From Thermoprotei archaeon (GTDB lineage: Archaea; Thermoproteota; Thermoprotei_A; Sulfolobales; Ignisphaeraceae): a stretch of DNA of 7,943 nucleotides. The position numbers and the translations under genes are program-made. The DNA is taken from assembly GCA_003661905.1 (NCBI GenBank), contig QMXA01000040.1, positions 1 through 7,943 of the forward strand, written 5' to 3'. Under the pieces are notes generated by a model. That model worked only from the letters and a program-made list of their open reading frames with translations. It made no database searches and was not told the DNA's origin. Of the stretch, positions 1 through 5,925 are shown one piece after another (the stretch's first letter is position 1; each line of letters starts with the position of its first letter).

Positions 1-117
1 ACTATAGACGAAATTAAGAAAGCTCTAGAAGGAAATCTATGTAGATGTACAGGGTATATAAAAATAATAGAAGCAGTACAATTAGCTGCCAAGAAACTAC
101 AGAGATATAGCAGATGA
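1..117 (+). CDS. C-terminal end of a [2Fe-2S] small subunit of a molybdenum hydroxylase (CoxS/xanthine dehydrogenase small-subunit family), 5' truncated by the window
   Basis: Frame 1 is open from the first base and ends at TGA 115-117, giving the last 38 residues of a protein. The visible part contains GNLCRCTGY followed by a helix ending in a basic tail. C-R-C-T-G-Y is the second half of the C-x2-C / C-x-C pattern of the helical [2Fe-2S] domain (Fer2_2) found in the small subunits of CO dehydrogenase, xanthine dehydrogenase and aldehyde oxidoreductases, where it passes electrons from the molybdopterin site towards FAD. The plant-type ferredoxin domain that should precede it lies outside the window. 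Family assignment is firm; the substrate of the enzyme cannot be told from this tail. The next gene, a MoaD-like sulfur carrier, begins 18 bases later on the same strand, so the two are probably co-transcribed. Confidence 0.88.
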   Translation, partial: TIDEIKKALEGNLCRCTGYIKIIEAVQLAAKKLQRYSR

Positions 118-135
118 GTTCTTTGGCGATTTAAA

Positions 136-411
136 ATGCCAAGAGTTAGAATAAAGCTTCTAGGAATTATAGCAGATGAGATAGGTATTGATGAATTAGT
201 TATTGATGCTAAAAACCTATTGGAATTACTTAACAAGTTAAGAGTATCACTACCCAAAGCTGAGAAAATATTTGAGGACAACAATTTAAGGTCATTCATA
301 GGTATAGTTCTTAACAATACACATATCAATAGTAAAGACAAGGACTTCACTACCATAGAGCTTAAAGATAATGATGTGGTTGAACTCATTCCTCTAGCTT
401 CAGGTGGGTAA
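136..411 (+). CDS. MoaD/ThiS-family ubiquitin-like sulfur carrier protein
   Basis: A 91-residue protein of the usual size for MoaD. It starts with a beta strand (VRIKLLG), has the ubiquitin-like strand-helix-strand order, shows the late motif VVELIPLASGG, and ends exactly in Gly90-Gly91. In this family the C-terminal glycine is adenylated and turned into a thiocarboxylate that donates sulfur, in MoaD to make the dithiolene of molybdopterin (or its tungsten form) together with MoaE. The ATG at 136 is preceded by GGCGAT (125-130), an acceptable ribosome site with 5 bases of spacing. It lies between a molybdenum hydroxylase subunit and an AOR, both of which need this cofactor, so a MoaD role is more likely than ThiS or a tRNA-thiolation role, though the fold alone does not separate them. 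No MoaE or activating enzyme is in the window. Confidence 0.85.
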   Translation: MPRVRIKLLGIIADEIGIDELVIDAKNLLELLNKLRVSLPKAEKIFEDNNLRSFIGIVLNNTHINSKDKDFTTIELKDNDVVELIPLASGG

Positions 412-449
412 TGATCTATTGAGCACAACATTGAATAAACTTAATTCTC

Positions 450-488
450 TAGCTTTTTAACGATATTCCGGGTACCTAGTTGGTGATA
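450..488 (+). promoter_or_regulatory. Candidate promoter (TATA) and ribosome site for the AOR gene
   Basis: The 81-base gap after the MoaD-like gene contains GCTTTTTAA (about 450-458), a typical crenarchaeal TATA element, about 25-30 bases before the GGTGAT ribosome site at 483-488. This would place transcription start near 480 and give a very short leader. It suggests the AOR can be transcribed separately from the upstream genes. Assigned by pattern and spacing only. Confidence 0.45.
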
Positions 489-492
489 ACTT

Positions 493-2325
493 ATGTCCAT
501 TCCAGGTTATGGCGGTAAAATAGTTAAGATAAACTTAACTACATCCTCTATAACTACTGAAGATATCTCTAGGGATTTAGCAAGATTATTCGTAGGAGGT
601 AAAGGTTTAGGAACGTATTTACTGCTTGAAAACTTAAGGAATTGGAATGTAGATCCACTCTCATCCGATAATGTACTCGTAATAGCAAGTGGACCATTTA
701 ACGGAACAATGATACCTCTAGGTATTCGAGCTACATTAGTATTCAAATCACCATTGACGGGAATTTATGGAGAGTCAGTTATTGGAGGAAGTTTTGGAGC
801 TTTCATGAAGTGGGTTGGAGTTGATGCTCTAGTAATTACTGGTAAAGCTGAGAAACCTATGTACATATTCATAGATGATGATAGAATTGAATTGAGAAGT
901 GCAGAGCATATCTGGGGTAAAGGAATTTTCAAAACTGAAGACATACTTCATGAGGAACTCGGAAAGAACATAAGTATCCTAGCAATAGGGCCAGCTGGCG
1001 AAAACTTAGTAAGATTCGCAGCTGTTGGTCATGAATACTATAGACAAGCTGGTAGATGTGGTGGAGGTGCCGTTATGGGTTCTAAGAACCTTAAAGCAAT
1101 TGCTATAAAAACATCAAGAAGAGAAGTCTCATATCATGATGAGGAAAGAGTTAGAGATATAGTTCTAGAGCTTCACAAGAAGATAAAAGAGAACCCCTCA
1201 ATCCAATCATACGCTGCTCGAGGTACTCCAGGTTTTGTAGAGAAAGCTAATGTATTAGGATTCTTTCCGACTAAGTACTGGTCCAAAGTAAGATTTGAGA
1301 AGTTTAAGAATATAATATGGGAGAGTCTTGGAAAATATCGTGTTGGTAAAAGAACATGCTATGGATGTCCGGTAGCTTGTCATCAATACATAGAAATAAA
1401 TGAACCACCTTATGCTAATGTAAAGGTAACTCTAGAGTACGAAACTATATTTGCACTCGGTGGATTATGTGAAATCGATGATATAAGGGCGATTGCTTAT
1501 ATGAATATGCTCATGGATGATTATGGAATAGATACTATTACAGGAGGTAATGTACTAGCATTTGCCATTGAAGCTTACCAAAGAGGCAAATTAAAATCTG
1601 AAAAAGAACTGAAATATAATGATCCGGATTCTATGTGCTGGTTATTAGAGAGAATAGTAAAGCGCGTAGATATCGGTGATTTACTAGCTGAAGGTGTAGC
1701 GAAAGCTGCTAATGTTCTAGGATTAAAGGATATAGCTGTACATGTAAAAGGACTTGAACCTCCGGGTTATGATCCTCGAACACTTAAAGGAATGATACTT
1801 TCATATGCTGTATCACCTAGAGGGGCATGTCACTTAAGGTTAATGGGGTATCATGCAGATCTAATGGGCTTAGGTGGCGGCAGATTTAGTACAGGAAAAG
1901 AGAAAGTTGAAGTTCTAGTTGATCTAGAGAATAGAGGCATATTCTATGACTCATTACCTGTATGTAAATTTGGAAGATTCATATTTGATTGGGATGTAAT
2001 GAGAGATCTCCTAAATGCAGTTACAGGATTCAATTACGATATAGAGGAATTGAGGACCATAGCAAATAGGATAAGGACTTTAATAAGAGTGTTCAATGTG
2101 AAGTTAGGCATTAAGAAAGAAAACGATTACTTACCTCGAAGATTTCTCAAGGAAACAGTAGAGTATGATGGGAAAATGTATAGAGTCACAGAGGAAGAGC
2201 TTAACAATATGCTCAACACATACTATGAACTTAGAGGATGGAATTCCAAGGGTATACCCACTGAAGATACATTAAGAAAGCTGGGTATTGATACTCTTCT
2301 CAGGAAATGGGGAATCAAATTCTAA
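493..2325 (+). CDS. Tungsten-containing aldehyde ferredoxin oxidoreductase family enzyme
   Basis: A 610-residue protein, the normal length for this family. It is expected to oxidise aldehydes to acids in the cytoplasm, passing electrons to ferredoxin, using a tungsto-bispterin cofactor and one 4Fe-4S cluster. The N-terminal domain opens with the family start GYGGKIVKINL, then GGKGLG, the cofactor-loop segment GIRATLVFKSPLTG (about 77-90) and RCGGGAVMGSKNLKAI (about 188-203). The cluster ligands are complete: C289-x2-C292-x3-C296 and C491 within DSLPVC. This spacing matches the archaeal prototype closely. E315/E317 and H447 (in the CHLRL segment) sit where the family has residues near the metal. 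Start ATG follows GGTGAT by 4 bases. Which substrate class (AOR, formaldehyde-type FOR, or the WOR paralogs) cannot be decided by eye. The adjacent MoaD-like gene and molybdenum hydroxylase tail fit the cofactor theme. No frameshift or missing ligand is seen. Confidence 0.95.
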   Translation: MSIPGYGGKIVKINLTTSSITTEDISRDLARLFVGGKGLGTYLLLENLRNWNVDPLSSDNVLVIASGPFNGTMIPLGIRATLVFKSPLTGIYGESVIGGSFGAFMKWVGVDALVITGKAEKPMYIFIDDDRIELRSAEHIWGKGIFKTEDILHEELGKNISILAIGPAGENLVRFAAVGHEYYRQAGRCGGGAVMGSKNLKAIAIKTSRREVSYHDEERVRDIVLELHKKIKENPSIQSYAARGTPGFVEKANVLGFFPTKYWSKVRFEKFKNIIWESLGKYRVGKRTCYGCPVACHQYIEINEPPYANVKVTLEYETIFALGGLCEIDDIRAIAYMNMLMDDYGIDTITGGNVLAFAIEAYQRGKLKSEKELKYNDPDSMCWLLERIVKRVDIGDLLAEGVAKAANVLGLKDIAVHVKGLEPPGYDPRTLKGMILSYAVSPRGACHLRLMGYHADLMGLGGGRFSTGKEKVEVLVDLENRGIFYDSLPVCKFGRFIFDWDVMRDLLNAVTGFNYDIEELRTIANRIRTLIRVFNVKLGIKKENDYLPRRFLKETVEYDGKMYRVTEEELNNMLNTYYELRGWNSKGIPTEDTLRKLGIDTLLRKWGIKF

Positions 2326-2326
2326 C

Positions 2327-2345
2327 TAAAAATATTTTTAATAAT
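2327..2345 (+). terminator. Possible T-rich transcription termination region after the AOR gene
   Basis: Immediately after the AOR stop codon there is a T-rich stretch with a five-T run (2335-2339) and further T's to 2347. Archaeal RNA polymerase typically stops at such T-runs. The same stretch contains a 14-base A/T-only palindrome (2327-2340), but it is too weak a stem to count as a hairpin terminator. Low confidence, based on base composition and position. Confidence 0.3.
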
Positions 2346-2378
2346 TTCTCATGTTGGGAAAACTAAAATAAGTATGCA

Positions 2379-2412
2379 ATTATAAAATTACAAGACAAGT
2401 GCTTTTGGTGAG
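2379..2412 (+). promoter_or_regulatory. Candidate promoter and ribosome site for the aminotransferase gene
   Basis: ATTATAAAATT at 2379-2389 is a good archaeal TATA box. About 26 bases downstream lies GGTGAG (2407-2412), the ribosome site of the ATG at 2418. The 92-base gap after the AOR gene also begins with an A/T-only palindrome and T-runs (2327-2345) that may end AOR transcription, so the aminotransferase appears to start its own transcript. Confidence 0.45.
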
Positions 2413-2417
2413 TTCAT

Positions 2418-3746
2418 ATGTCGTATCCGTATAAATCAACAGATGATGTTGTAAATAGTCAAAAGAAACATATGTTCCCTTGTACTCCTAAGTACAGACA
2501 GCCTGTAGTTATTGTGGAAGGTAAAGGTGCAGTAGTTAAGGATATTGAAGGTAGGGAGTACATAGACCTATTTGCGGGCTATGCTGCTGTGAATGTAGGT
2601 CATTGTCATCCCAAGGTTGTTAATGCTATTTTGGAATGGGCTCAGAAAATACATCACACATCATATGATTACTACAATGTTCCATCAGCACTCTTAGCTG
2701 AGAAATTAGTTCAAATTCTTCCAATGAAAGGTTCGAAAAGAGTGTTCTTCTGTGTAAGTGGAGCTGAAGCTAATGAGGGAGCTATTAAATTAACACGAAA
2801 ATACATGCTAAAATTCAAACACAAAGCAGGCCTTGACATTATTACTCTGAGGTATTCATTCCATGGAAGAACTCATTTAACAACAGCGCTTACTGGTCAA
2901 ACAAAGTATAAAAGAGGTATGGCTGTTTCAATATCAATACCTGGTGTTAAGGTTATACCTACTCCTTACTGCTTTAGATGCCCATTTAAGATGAAATATC
3001 CAGAATGTGGGGTATTTTGTGCATATTATTTAGAGGATGTAATTAAGTATGAATCTTCAGGTGATATTGGAGCATTCTTAGTTGAACCTGTTTTAGGTGA
3101 AGGAGGCATAATAGTACCTCCCAAGGAGTACTTTAAGATATGTCTAGACATTATTAAGAGCTATGATGGATTATTCATAGCTGATGAGGTTCAATCAGGT
3201 TTTGGAAGAACTGGAAAGCTATTTGGTATTGAGAACTTCGAAGTAGAGCCAGATATAGTAACTATGGCTAAGGGTATTACTAGTGGCTTACCACTAGGTG
3301 CTATAGGAGCTAAATCCGAAATTGCTGAAGCATTTGAACCAGGAGATCACTCATCAACTTGGGGACCAAATGCTGTTACCTGTGCTGCTGCAGTTGCTGT
3401 TATAGATGTATTATTGGAAGAGAAGCTGCATGAAAAAGCTAAGGAACTTGGTGATTACTTCATAAAGGGATTAAATGATTTAGCAAAGAGGCATAAAGTA
3501 ATTGGTGATGTTAGAGGAATAGGTTTGATGATTGGTGTAGAACTTGTCAAGGATCAGGAAAAGAAAACTCCAGCAACTGAAGAGGCTCTAAAAGTAAGGG
3601 AGGAAATGAGAAAACGAGGATTTCTAATTGGAGCAGGTGGGGCATACGGTTGTACATTAAGAATAGAGCCTCCACTAATGATTACGAAAGAGCAAATAGA
3701 TAGAGCTCTAGAAGCATTAGATGAGGTATTGAAATTAGTTAAATAA
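2418..3746 (+). CDS. Class III pyridoxal-phosphate aminotransferase (GabT/ornithine aminotransferase/AGXT2-like)
   Basis: A 442-residue fold-type I PLP enzyme that uses an amino donor such as an omega-amino acid and a keto-acid acceptor. Visible landmarks in order: the family entry DGREYIDLFAG-like segment (about 44-54, here EGREYIDLFAG), the phosphate-binding SGAEANEGA (114-122), the aromatic stacking motif SFHGR (147-151), the E-P-V-x-G-E-G-G segment (223-230), the cofactor aspartate D256 in ADEVQSGFGRTG, the Schiff-base lysine K285 in MAKGITSGLPLGA, and STWGPN (313-318) from the partner subunit's phosphate loop. All key residues are present, so it should be active. The segment C185-x2-C188-x8-C197-x3-C201 is seen in the GABA/alanine-glyoxylate-2-like branch. 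In Thermococcales, relatives include ornithine aminotransferase and broad-specificity amino acid racemases, so substrate (and racemase versus transaminase) is open. Start ATG has GGTGAG upstream. Confidence 0.93.
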   Translation: MSYPYKSTDDVVNSQKKHMFPCTPKYRQPVVIVEGKGAVVKDIEGREYIDLFAGYAAVNVGHCHPKVVNAILEWAQKIHHTSYDYYNVPSALLAEKLVQILPMKGSKRVFFCVSGAEANEGAIKLTRKYMLKFKHKAGLDIITLRYSFHGRTHLTTALTGQTKYKRGMAVSISIPGVKVIPTPYCFRCPFKMKYPECGVFCAYYLEDVIKYESSGDIGAFLVEPVLGEGGIIVPPKEYFKICLDIIKSYDGLFIADEVQSGFGRTGKLFGIENFEVEPDIVTMAKGITSGLPLGAIGAKSEIAEAFEPGDHSSTWGPNAVTCAAAVAVIDVLLEEKLHEKAKELGDYFIKGLNDLAKRHKVIGDVRGIGLMIGVELVKDQEKKTPATEEALKVREEMRKRGFLIGAGGAYGCTLRIEPPLMITKEQIDRALEALDEVLKLVK

Positions 3747-3783
3747 CTTTTTATTTTTTAACAATGTATTGGAGATGAATAAA

Positions 3784-4071
3784 ATGAAGGAATACAAACT
3801 TGAAGAACTTCCAGATGACATTAGAGACTATGTAGCCTTATCTCTCAAAGAGTTAGAGAAAAGAGGTATTAATTTGCAAAGAATAAAATTATTCTTAATG
3901 AATTATATACCTATGAGACTTCAAGAAATAATGAGCAGTAGCTTCGAAAACTTAGAGATACTAGAAGCGTTAGTTGTGGGAAATAGACTAGTCTTAATAT
4001 GCACAGAGAATGAGTATGAAAGTCCCTTCATAGCTATATATACAAAGATCCTGGAACGTCATGAAACTTAG
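3784..4071 (+). CDS. Small hypothetical protein, unrecognised
   Basis: A 95-residue protein I do not recognise. It begins with an acidic helical segment (LEELPDDIRDYV), continues with a predicted amphipathic helix rich in Lys/Glu/Leu, then IKLFLMNYIPMRLQEIM, and finishes with a strand-like VVGNRLVLIC and a helix ending the protein. No signal peptide, membrane segment or metal motif is visible; the single cysteine is near residue 79. The frame can be extended to a TTG at 3769 (100 residues), but GGAG at 3771-3774 lies inside that extension and is well placed as the ribosome site for the ATG at 3784, so I prefer the shorter form. The gap from the aminotransferase is only 37 bases and T-rich; TTTTTTAA at 3754-3761 could be either a TATA box for a leaderless transcript or the aminotransferase's termination zone. 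Confidence 0.7.
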   Translation: MKEYKLEELPDDIRDYVALSLKELEKRGINLQRIKLFLMNYIPMRLQEIMSSSFENLEILEALVVGNRLVLICTENEYESPFIAIYTKILERHET

Positions 4072-4096
4072 TATTAGTGATTAATTATTCAAGCTC

Positions 4097-4128
4097 TTTA
4101 ATATTTGATTACATAATATGTATTGGTG
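4097..4128 (+). promoter_or_regulatory. Candidate TATA box and ribosome site for the DUF2148 gene
   Basis: CTCTTTAATATTTG (around 4095-4107) contains a TTTAATAT TATA-like core about 30 bases before the GGTG ribosome site (4125-4128). The gap after the previous gene is 63 bases. This permits an independent short-leader transcript, though read-through from the upstream genes is equally possible. Confidence 0.35.
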
Positions 4129-4134
4129 TGTTCT

Positions 4135-4635
4135 ATGATACATGAAGAAGAAGCTATTAAGTCGGGAATTCTCAAAGTAGCTGAGCTCATGGTTATAGCA
4201 GCTAAGACTGCTCCAAAAGCTCGTGGACTTGATAATATTAAAACTATAGTTATTGCAGAAAAGGAGGAGTTAAATAAATTAGCTTTGAAAATGGAAGAGC
4301 TCGCTAAATACTATGGAGATTTCTTTGCTAGAGATGCCGTGTCTGTGAGAAACTCTGATGCTATTGTTATTATAGGGGCTAAAGTAATTAATTATAACAT
4401 AGTAACACCTCCAAGATTCAAAACTGATGTGGATATTGTTTTAACACTACTTAATCTAGGTATAGCTATAGGCTCAGCAGTAAAGATAGCATCAATTATG
4501 AATGTAGATAATAGAGTTATGTATAGTGTAGGTCTAGCTGCTCAAGAAATGCAATTAATTAAAGCTGATTTTGCTATTGGAATACCTCTTTCAGCTAAGT
4601 CTAAGAATATATACTTCGATAGAAAGTGGAAGTGA
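4135..4635 (+). CDS. DUF2148-family protein (COG4739-like) lacking the usual ferredoxin cysteines
   Basis: A 166-residue protein recognisable by the family landmarks TAPKARGLDNIKT (about 24-36), NSDAIVIIG (73-81), LGIAIGSAV (108-116), VDNRVMYSVG (124-133) and GIPLSAKSKNIYFDR (149-163). Members normally carry a cysteine-rich stretch between NSDA and LGIAIGSAV that led to the 'ferredoxin domain' label. Here that interval (about 82-104) has no cysteine, and neither does the rest of the protein from this start, so it cannot bind a cysteine-ligated Fe-S cluster. The family's function is unknown; redox or flavin-linked roles have been suggested only from domain content. The frame extends to TTG 4123, but GGTG (4125-4128) followed by 6 bases and ATG 4135 repeats the start pattern of neighbouring genes, so 4135 is chosen. 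It is soluble, with no signal or membrane segment. It ends 4 bases from the stop of the opposing gene. Confidence 0.85.
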   Translation: MIHEEEAIKSGILKVAELMVIAAKTAPKARGLDNIKTIVIAEKEELNKLALKMEELAKYYGDFFARDAVSVRNSDAIVIIGAKVINYNIVTPPRFKTDVDIVLTLLNLGIAIGSAVKIASIMNVDNRVMYSVGLAAQEMQLIKADFAIGIPLSAKSKNIYFDRKWK

Positions 4636-4639
4636 AGTT

Positions 4640-5263
4640 TTAAAGAATTCTTCGAAATTCAACTTTTATTCTTTTAATACCCTTCTTTACAGTACTTCTA
4701 AAAGTCATTCCACATAACTCAATAGACATGGGTATGGTTTCTTTAAGTGCTTTTTTAGACTCGCTAATTGCTGATATAATTATTCCTTTAACTGAATTGA
4801 AGTACCATCTATACATACTTTCTTTATTTAGTAATTCTTTATGTAACTTAAGACCTAGCTTCATTTTCATATTGGAAACTATGATGTGTATAAGGTTTAG
4901 TATTGAGAATATAACCACAGCTAGTATTAGGGCTATACTTGCAGCTATTTTTGTTAATCCAAATATGATTATTGAGATTAGAATTGCTGACACTATGCTT
5001 ACTAATGCTCTTATCAATATGTTTTTAGTGCTATGAATGGCAAGAGATTCTTCAATAATTACTCTCTCTAATTCAGATTCCTCAATATCTAATGGGCATC
5101 TCACATAGAGATTATCTCCAAAAATCATCAACAAACATCTAGCTCTACGTCCCCTCACTTTAGTAGGTATATGTAGCTCAACACTGATTCTTTTCAAATT
5201 CTCTAATTTGCTATGCAGTTCAGCAACACCATTCATTAACCTAGTAGCAATAGCCTTTCTCAC
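4640..5263 (-). CDS. Hypothetical membrane protein with two adjacent transmembrane helices
   Basis: A 207-residue protein of unknown family. Layout: a basic N-terminal cytosolic-type segment (1-44, with a KVRGRRAR cluster at about 35-42), a short mixed region with ARCLLMIFGDNLYVRCP and an acidic stretch (56-72), two closely spaced hydrophobic helices (about 82-102 and 106-130) separated by only a few residues around a lysine, then a basic C-terminal region (131-207) ending in a Lys/Arg-rich tail. The two helices form a hairpin, so both long termini should lie on the same side; the positive charge suggests the cytoplasm. No catalytic motif is seen (no HExxH, Walker motif or cysteine pairs of known type). 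The start is GTG at 5263, supported by AGGAGA (complement of 5270-5275) 6-7 bases upstream. It converges on the DUF2148 gene and diverges from the RHH gene. Confidence 0.72.
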   Translation of the reverse strand: MRKAIATRLMNGVAELHSKLENLKRISVELHIPTKVRGRRARCLLMIFGDNLYVRCPLDIEESELERVIIEESLAIHSTKNILIRALVSIVSAILISIIIFGLTKIAASIALILAVVIFSILNLIHIIVSNMKMKLGLKLHKELLNKESMYRWYFNSVKGIIISAISESKKALKETIPMSIELCGMTFRSTVKKGIKRIKVEFRRIL

Positions 5264-5297
5264 GTTATTCTCCTAACATAATCCTAGGTTACTATGG

Positions 5298-5305
5298 AAT
5301 AAAAC
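5298..5305 (-). promoter_or_regulatory. Candidate TATA box for the two-helix membrane protein gene
   Basis: On the complementary strand the bases at 5298-5305 read GTTTTATT, about 35-42 bases before the GTG start at 5263. A start of transcription near 5275 would give a leader just long enough to hold the AGGAGA ribosome site. Assigned by spacing and composition only. Confidence 0.3.
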
Positions 5306-5336
5306 TATGTTGTAAATGGATCCATATTACATGTCC

Positions 5337-5353
5337 TACTAGTATTACTAGTA
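5337..5353. promoter_or_regulatory. Tandem palindrome, candidate operator next to the RHH gene promoter
   Basis: The 8-base palindrome TACTAGTA occurs twice, at 5337-5344 and 5346-5353, separated by one T. The 17-base unit as a whole is also an inverted repeat apart from its central base. The copies are 9 bases apart centre to centre, and the right-hand copy runs into the position where the BRE element of the adjacent TATA box (5358-5365) should be. The downstream gene encodes a ribbon-helix-helix protein, a class that commonly binds paired short palindromic subsites and often represses its own gene. The operator role is inference. Confidence 0.45.
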
Positions 5354-5357
5354 AGAC

Positions 5358-5393
5358 TTATATTACTGAGTTCTTTAGTTTTATATGGTGGAG
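5358..5393 (+). promoter_or_regulatory. Candidate TATA box and ribosome site for the RHH gene
   Basis: TTATATTA at 5358-5365 is a good TATA core. About 25 bases downstream is GGTGGAG (5387-5393), which begins near the expected transcription start and serves the ATG at 5396. The resulting leader would be only about 10 bases. Confidence 0.45.
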
Positions 5394-5395
5394 AT

Positions 5396-5896
5396 ATGTC
5401 TTCGAAAAATGAGGAGAGAAGACGTAAGGCAATAACAATTAGAGGAATAGACAAGGATCTTTACGATAGAATATTAGTGCTAGCTAGAGAAACTGGTAAA
5501 ACTGTTGGCGAACTTCTCAATGAGGCTATGAAGCTCTTATTAATTATAGGTCCAGTAGCCTTAAGAGCTACAAGTAGAGTAGCTCAAGGTATAATATCAG
5601 CTAGTAGAGCTATTACTGAGGGTGTTGTTGAAGGTTTTCAAGATGTTATTGAAGTTTCAGGTGTTGATGAATTAGTAGTTACCAGGAGTGACTTGGAGCA
5701 AGTTGAGAAGCCCTTAGTATTTAAGCTCATTAAAAGACTTGAATTCGCTGATGATATACCTTATGAATTATTCGTATCAAAGGTAAAGGCAATAATTCTC
5801 TGCAATGAGGTATTGATACCCAGTACGTATCCTAAATTAAAAGTAGTTAACATATGTAGAATGGTGAGGAGAATTATTACTAAAACCCCTAGTTAG
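5396..5896 (+). CDS. Ribbon-helix-helix domain protein with an unrecognised C-terminal domain (putative transcriptional regulator)
   Basis: A 166-residue protein. After a charged N-terminal tail (SSKNEERRRK), residues 11-49 show the RHH (MetJ/Arc) pattern: a short strand KAITIRGI, helix LYDRILVLARE, a turn TGKTV, and helix GELLNEAMKLLL. The strand would lie in the DNA major groove of a dimer. A helical linker (about 53-80, Ala/Ser-rich) leads to a second domain (about 82-160) of alternating strands and short helices (DVIEVSGVDELVV, LVFKLIKRLEFA, KVKAIILCNEVLI, KLKVVNICRMV) that I cannot name; it holds two cysteines at about 136 and 154. The extra domain makes it much longer than a simple Arc-type repressor or antitoxin and might sense a ligand or mediate assembly. 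No toxin-like partner gene follows; the next gene is a DNA glycosylase 29 bases on. A tandem palindrome at its promoter suggests autoregulation. Confidence 0.75.
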   Translation: MSSKNEERRRKAITIRGIDKDLYDRILVLARETGKTVGELLNEAMKLLLIIGPVALRATSRVAQGIISASRAITEGVVEGFQDVIEVSGVDELVVTRSDLEQVEKPLVFKLIKRLEFADDIPYELFVSKVKAIILCNEVLIPSTYPKLKVVNICRMVRRIITKTPS

Positions 5897-5910
5897 TAAT
5901 TATTATATAC
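5897..5910 (+). promoter_or_regulatory. Candidate TATA region before the DNA glycosylase gene
   Basis: The 29-base gap between the RHH gene and the glycosylase is mostly AATTATTATATAC, a TATA-like stretch centred 20-26 bases before the TTG start at 5926. No good ribosome site is present (only a weak AGGG at about 5912-5915), so the glycosylase may be translated from a leaderless transcript made here. Co-transcription with the RHH gene is the alternative. Confidence 0.35.
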
Positions 5911-5925
5911 TTAGGGTATCAAGTC

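Noticed and set aside
507..746. Open frame of 79 codons on the minus strand
   Set aside because: It lies wholly inside the well-supported AOR gene, with no recognisable protein features; a shadow frame.
2327..2340. 14-base palindrome TAAAAATATTTTTA as a hairpin terminator
   Set aside because: It is made only of A and T and has no loop, so any stem is too weak at high temperature; only its T-run is kept as a possible stop signal.
4728..5036. Open frame of 102 codons on the plus strand with hydrophobic content
   Set aside because: It is the reverse image of the membrane protein gene; the hydrophobic stretches arise from the complement of its transmembrane codons, and no ribosome site precedes it.
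5316..5325. 10-base palindrome ATGGATCCAT as a second operator
   Set aside because: A single short palindrome with no repeat partner and no clear position relative to either TATA box; chance is enough to explain it.
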